64,000 nucleotides of DNA, taken from Bacteroidota bacterium. Lineage in GTDB: Bacteria; Bacteroidota; Bacteroidia; Bacteroidales; Paludibacteraceae. Location of the stretch: contig JAFNAS010000001.1 in assembly GCA_017860295.1 (NCBI GenBank), forward strand, positions 124,001 to 188,000. The letters are read 5' to 3'. The notes below the pieces were generated by a model. It made no database searches. It had not been told where the DNA came from and saw only the letters and a list, made by a program, of their open reading frames with translations. Shown here one piece after another: positions 60,786 through 64,000 of the stretch. Numbering within the stretch: position 1 is the stretch's first letter; each line of letters starts with the position of its first letter. Position numbers and translations under genes: made by a program.

Positions 60786-62639
60786 CTAAAACTTTTTTTC
60801 AATTTCTTCGTTGGTCAGAACCACCACGATGCGCTTCCCGTCGGGGGTGTAATTGGGATTTGAACAGGCAAATAGCTGTCCTACCAGGTGATCCATCTCC
60901 TCAAATGTCATCTGCTGTCCATAGCCTACGGCCGATGCTTTTGCCAGTGTAAGGGCAATGTTTTCATGCAACACCTCCTTCACGTTGGCATCTTTGTTTT
61001 TGACACAGTCGATAATATCGCCCACAATAGACTGAATGTCTTTTCCTTCGAGTCCGGCCGGAATTCCGTTGATGGAAAAAGTATGTTTTCCGAATAGCGC
61101 GATGTCGAGGCCAACGCACTCCAGCTCTTCAATGGCATTTTCCAAAACCAGCGCATCGGCTGCATTCAGTTCCACAATTTCAGGAAACAAAAGTTGTTGA
61201 GATATCCCCCGACGATAGTTGAGCTGATCGATAAATTGTTCAAACAGTACCCGGATGTGTGCCCGTTGTTTGTCGATCAGCATAATGCCCGATTTGCCAC
61301 CGGTAATGATGTAACGTCCTTTGTAGAGGAGGTAGTTGCTGTTTTCGGGCGCTGCGTCGGGCTGATCGGCAATAGCCGAAAGTTGGCTGGGGGCAACTGC
61401 TATTTCCTGATTGATTTCCGGTGGTGCGAAATAGGCAGGCTGCATGGCCGGTTTTTCAAAATCCTGATAGAGTGTTTCCCAGTTCATGGGCGGACGGGAG
61501 TAGTGCTGCGATCGTTCCGAATTGGTTTGGAACGGATTGTAAGTCGGGTCGACTGTTACCTGAGGTTGCACGGCTGGTCGCGATCGATCTATCACCGGTA
61601 TGTCGATGGCTCCTTCTACATCGAATTCGATGCTGGGCACGGCATTCGATTTTCCCAACATCTCCTTTACGGCAGCGGTAATAATGGGCCAGATGGCCGC
61701 TTCATTCTCAAACTTAATCTCCGTTTTGGTGGGATGAATATTCACATCGATACTTCCGGGGTCGATATCGAAGTAAATAAAATAGTTGGGGCTGACGTCG
61801 TTGCCAATGAGCCGATCGTAGGCCTGCATCACCGCCTTGTGAAAATAGGGATGGCGCATATACCGTCCATTCACGAAGAAATATTGGTTGGAGTTGCGCA
61901 AAGCCGTTTCGGGAGTTCCTATGTAGCCCGAAATATTGACCAACGTAGTCGATGTTTCGATGGGGAGCAGTTGTCGGCTGAAATTGTTGTTTTTGCTGCC
62001 GAAGATGTGCGCAATGCGCTGGCGGCGGTTTGTGGCGGCCAGTTCGTAAATCTCGGTATCGTTGTGTGTCAGCGTAAAGTGATGCTCCGGGTATACCAAT
62101 GCAATCCGGATAAACTCCGTGATGATATGGCGTAGTTCCGTTTCGTTCGATTTGAGAAATTTCCGGCGCGCAGGGACATTAAAAAACAGGTTCTTGATAA
62201 AGAAAGAGGTGCCTGCCGGGCAATTCGAGGGCAGTTGGCTTTCGACCTGCGAACCGGCAATGCAAATCACCGTACCCAGTTCGTCCTCGGGGCGACGTGT
62301 CCGGAGTTCTACCTGTGCCACAGCTGCAACCGAAGCCAGCGCTTCGCCACGAAAGCCCATGGTATGGAGTGCGAAAAGGTCGGCTGCCGATTTGATTTTG
62401 GAGGTGGCATGCCGTTCGAATGCCATCCGCGCATCTGTCTCCGACATCCCCTTGCCATCGTCGGTTACCTGAATCAGAGTACGACCGGCATCTTTCAGTA
62501 TTACCTGTATGTTGCGGGCACCGGCGTCGATGGCATTCTCTACCAACTCTTTGATGACTGAAGCCGGGCGTTGAATGACCTCGCCAGCCGCAATCTGGTT
62601 GGCAACCGAATCGGGTAAAAGGTGGATAATGTCGTTCAT
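60786..62639 (-). CDS. mutL: DNA mismatch repair protein MutL
   Basis: A 617-residue MutL. The GHKL ATPase motifs are at the N-terminus (KELVENAIDAGARNIQV, VTDDGKGM, HTMGFRGEALASVAAVAQ). A non-conserved linker spans about 335-420 and a dimerisation domain ends the protein. In that domain the endonuclease motif DQHAx2Ex4E is replaced by IDKQRAHIRVLFE and the last metal-site region reads ACSNPNYTPDGKR. The ATG at 62639 is used; the preceding TTG is not needed. Good -7 box at 62697-62704. Confidence 0.95.
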   Translation of the reverse strand: MNDIIHLLPDSVANQIAAGEVIQRPASVIKELVENAIDAGARNIQVILKDAGRTLIQVTDDGKGMSETDARMAFERHATSKIKSAADLFALHTMGFRGEALASVAAVAQVELRTRRPEDELGTVICIAGSQVESQLPSNCPAGTSFFIKNLFFNVPARRKFLKSNETELRHIITEFIRIALVYPEHHFTLTHNDTEIYELAATNRRQRIAHIFGSKNNNFSRQLLPIETSTTLVNISGYIGTPETALRNSNQYFFVNGRYMRHPYFHKAVMQAYDRLIGNDVSPNYFIYFDIDPGSIDVNIHPTKTEIKFENEAAIWPIITAAVKEMLGKSNAVPSIEFDVEGAIDIPVIDRSRPAVQPQVTVDPTYNPFQTNSERSQHYSRPPMNWETLYQDFEKPAMQPAYFAPPEINQEIAVAPSQLSAIADQPDAAPENSNYLLYKGRYIITGGKSGIMLIDKQRAHIRVLFEQFIDQLNYRRGISQQLLFPEIVELNAADALVLENAIEELECVGLDIALFGKHTFSINGIPAGLEGKDIQSIVGDIIDCVKNKDANVKEVLHENIALTLAKASAVGYGQQMTFEEMDHLVGQLFACSNPNYTPDGKRIVVVLTNEEIEKKF

Positions 62640-62696
62640 CAATCGGCTGATAAATAGACGGGTTTAGCTATATATTCTGTTTTTTTGAAAACGCTG

Positions 62697-62704
62697 CAAA
62701 GGTA
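62697..62704 (-). promoter_or_regulatory. -7 box of mutL
   Basis: TACCTTTG on the minus strand followed by CAGCG, exact TAnnTTTG; leader about 50 nt. The -33 region is not conserved. Confidence 0.6.
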
Positions 62705-62749
62705 GCTAAAATTTGAATAGGATATTAAGGTCGCTACTCTGCGGATAAT

Positions 62750-62800
62750 AAAAGAAGCATAAAAACAATTACCGAAAATAACTGTATTTATGCTTCTTTT
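62750..62800 (-). terminator. Hairpin after the tRNA-Glu gene
   Basis: AAAAGAAGCATAAA and TTTATGCTTCTTTT, a perfect 14-bp stem with a 23-nt loop, 13 bp beyond the 3' end of the tRNA on the minus strand and ending in TTTTAT. Probably the tRNA terminator. Confidence 0.7.
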
Positions 62801-62813
62801 GAAAAGGAAAAAG

Positions 62814-62886
62814 TAGCGGAGTCGGGAATCGAACCCGGGTCTCAACCGTGAGAGGGTTGCGTGCTGGGCCACTACACTACACCGCC
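62814..62886 (-). tRNA. tRNA-Glu (anticodon CTC)
   Basis: A 73-nt cloverleaf on the minus strand. The anticodon arm is CAACC-CTCTCAC-GGTTG, giving anticodon CTC. The D arm pairs GTGT with GCAC, and the T arm contains GGGTTCGATTCCC. CCA is not encoded. By eye there is a T-T mismatch at acceptor pair 6:67, a C-A mismatch at 49:65 and a G-T pair at 1:72, so a search tool may score it low, but the overall form and promoter argue that it is functional. Confidence 0.8.
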
Positions 62887-62902
62887 AGTTGATTTGAGAG
62901 TG

Positions 62903-62910
62903 CAAAGGTA
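62903..62910 (-). promoter_or_regulatory. -7 box of the tRNA-Glu gene
   Basis: TACCTTTG on the minus strand, exact TAnnTTTG, with TTGG about 20 bp upstream. It ends 16 bp before the mature tRNA 5' end. Confidence 0.7.
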
Positions 62911-62961
62911 TGTTTCCTTTCTAAGTTTTCCAATTTTTTTTCGTCTATTTTTTATGCTGAA

Positions 62962-62978
62962 ATTCCGGGCTCCGGAAT
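62962..62978. repeat. Short perfect hairpin between divergent tRNA and mfd promoters
   Basis: ATTCCGG / CCGGAAT with a 3-nt loop. No T-run. It lies between the two divergent -7 boxes and could be an operator or a barrier; no known factor site was recognised. Confidence 0.4.
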
Positions 62979-63002
62979 CAGGGCGTAATTAGGCGATTTT
63001 TG

Positions 63003-63010
63003 TATCTTTG
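63003..63010 (+). promoter_or_regulatory. -7 box immediately before mfd
   Basis: TATCTTTG followed by only CACCACTT and then the ATG at 63019. Transcription would start about 2-4 nt before the start codon, so the mRNA may be leaderless. No -33 TTTG at the usual spacing. Confidence 0.55.
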
Positions 63011-63018
63011 CACCACTT

Positions 63019-64000
63019 ATGGAACTGTCTGAATTTCTATCATATTATGCCACTCATCCGCAGTTGGCAGCGATAGAGAAATGGAGCACATCAGGCGTGC
63101 CCAACCTACAAATCGGGGGATTACTCGGTTCAGCACGGGCGCTTGTTGTGGCTTCTCTCTATTTTAAACGCCCCTTCCATGCCTTGATGGTGCTCGATGA
63201 TGCAGAGGAAGCCGGCTATTTATACCACGATCTGGTGCAGCTTTTGGGTAACGAACCGGTCTATTTTTTGCCGTCGTCCTACAAAACAGGTGTTAAATAC
63301 GGACAAATAGACTCGGCTAACGAAATACTCCGTACAGAAGTGCTTAATTATGCCGCCCGGAAAGAACCCGGAATTATTGTAACCTATCCCGACGCGCTGA
63401 TTGAGAAGGTAATTGCCAATAGCGCTCTGAATGATTGTACATTGACTCTGCATACCGGTGAACGGGTTAACACCGATTTTGTGATCAGCGTATTGATCGA
63501 ATACGGTTTTTCGCGTGTTGATTTTGTGTACGAACCGGGTCAATTTTCGGTGCGCGGAAGCATTATCGATGTGTTTTCTTTTTCGTTCGAATATCCGTAT
63601 CGTATCGACTTTTTCGGCGACGAGGTGGAAACGATCCGTACGTTCGACATTGAAACCCAGCTCTCTAAAGAGACGAGAAGCGAGGTCTCCATTGTGTCTG
63701 ACCTGAAACAGCAGGATGCTATCGGCAAAGTGTCGATGCTCGAGTTTATCTCTCCCGAAACGTTGTTGCTCTTTACCGATTTTCGATTTGCCTGCAATCG
63801 GTTGTCGGATCTCTACGACGAAATGCTGGTGAAAGCGAACGATAGCAAAGAAAACGTTCCCAATCTGGAGCAGACGTTAATGACGTCAGATCTCTTTCTG
63901 GAGCAGGCCGCCGCTTTCCGGAAAATGGAATTCGGTAAGAAAGCGGTTTTCTCCGACAACGAGAAGATTGAATTCAGTACGTCGATCCAGCCGTTGTTTC
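63019..64000 (+). CDS. mfd: Transcription-repair coupling factor Mfd (3' end missing)
   Basis: An open frame of 327 codons that runs off the window. It begins MELSEFLSYYATHPQLAAIE and shows the UvrB-like N-terminal module of Mfd: LQIGGLLGSARALVVASLYF, FHALMVLDDAEEAGYLYHDL, then the strongly conserved YGFSRVDFVYEPGQFSVRGS, IIDVFSFSFEYPYRIDFFGD and EVETIRTFDIETQLS. Mfd removes RNA polymerase stalled at lesions and recruits UvrA, whose gene is at 44788-47589. The translocase half lies outside the window. Confidence 0.95.
   Translation, partial: MELSEFLSYYATHPQLAAIEKWSTSGVPNLQIGGLLGSARALVVASLYFKRPFHALMVLDDAEEAGYLYHDLVQLLGNEPVYFLPSSYKTGVKYGQIDSANEILRTEVLNYAARKEPGIIVTYPDALIEKVIANSALNDCTLTLHTGERVNTDFVISVLIEYGFSRVDFVYEPGQFSVRGSIIDVFSFSFEYPYRIDFFGDEVETIRTFDIETQLSKETRSEVSIVSDLKQQDAIGKVSMLEFISPETLLLFTDFRFACNRLSDLYDEMLVKANDSKENVPNLEQTLMTSDLFLEQAAAFRKMEFGKKAVFSDNEKIEFSTSIQPLF

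Overview
The window is about 64 kb of chromosome from an anaerobic member of the Bacteroidetes, most likely order Bacteroidales and close to Paludibacter-like lineages (the genus is inference). Reasons: most promoters that can be read have the Bacteroidetes -7 box TAnnTTTG; strong Shine-Dalgarno sites are rare; the gene families are Bacteroidetes-type (DUF4831, HYC_CC_PP, the PstS/TPR/ExbB/ExbD/ExbD/TonB cluster, a stand-alone PurH-like AICAR transformylase). Metabolism points to anaerobiosis: ferredoxin-linked 2-oxoacid oxidoreductase, pyruvate phosphate dikinase, PPi-dependent phosphofructokinase and an Fe-S serine dehydratase.

Layout. 1-5.3 kb: a TPR protein cut by the window edge, then hpt-adk-alaS. 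5.4-6.4 kb: two exported proteins. 6.9-9.7 kb: four-subunit 2-oxoacid:ferredoxin oxidoreductase. 9.8-16 kb: energy-transduction cluster (small membrane protein, PstS-like lipoprotein, TPR protein, ExbB, two ExbD, TonB). 16-22.8 kb: hflX, LD-carboxypeptidase, ppdK and a dipeptide epimerase; the carboxypeptidase and epimerase suggest murein-peptide recycling. 22.9-27.6 kb, minus strand: an exported protein with an unusual leader (candidate leader peptide and attenuator), a TonB-dependent receptor, and a LuxR regulator paired with a hemerythrin-like protein that seems to lack its metal ligands. 27.7-30.8 kb: oxidative pentose phosphate operon gnd-zwf-pgl. 31-32.2 kb: sdaA.

32.2-43.5 kb, minus strand: a copper/silver resistance island (HYC_CC_PP protein, exported HMA protein, CusA-type RND pump, four-helix-bundle protein, TolC-type channel, CusB-type adaptor, CopA ATPase, CopZ-like chaperone). 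It holds the most striking structure in the window. The four-helix-bundle gene lies between two inverted arms built from GAAATA repeated about every 10 bp. One arm supplies the stop codon of cusA, the other codes for part of the TolC signal peptide. A second, ORF-less copy of about 171 bp sits in frame inside cusA. This resembles the intervening sequences of 23S rRNA, but in protein-coding DNA.

43.6-64 kb: a GNAT acetyltransferase with a 53-codon partner gene, uvrA followed by a 12-unit 21-bp repeat, small conserved genes, AICAR transformylase, PhzF, LysE, NnrD, DUF4831 protein, mscL, folK, PPi-PFK, an LTA-synthase-like enzyme, mutL, tRNA-Glu(CTC) and the start of mfd, which runs off the end.
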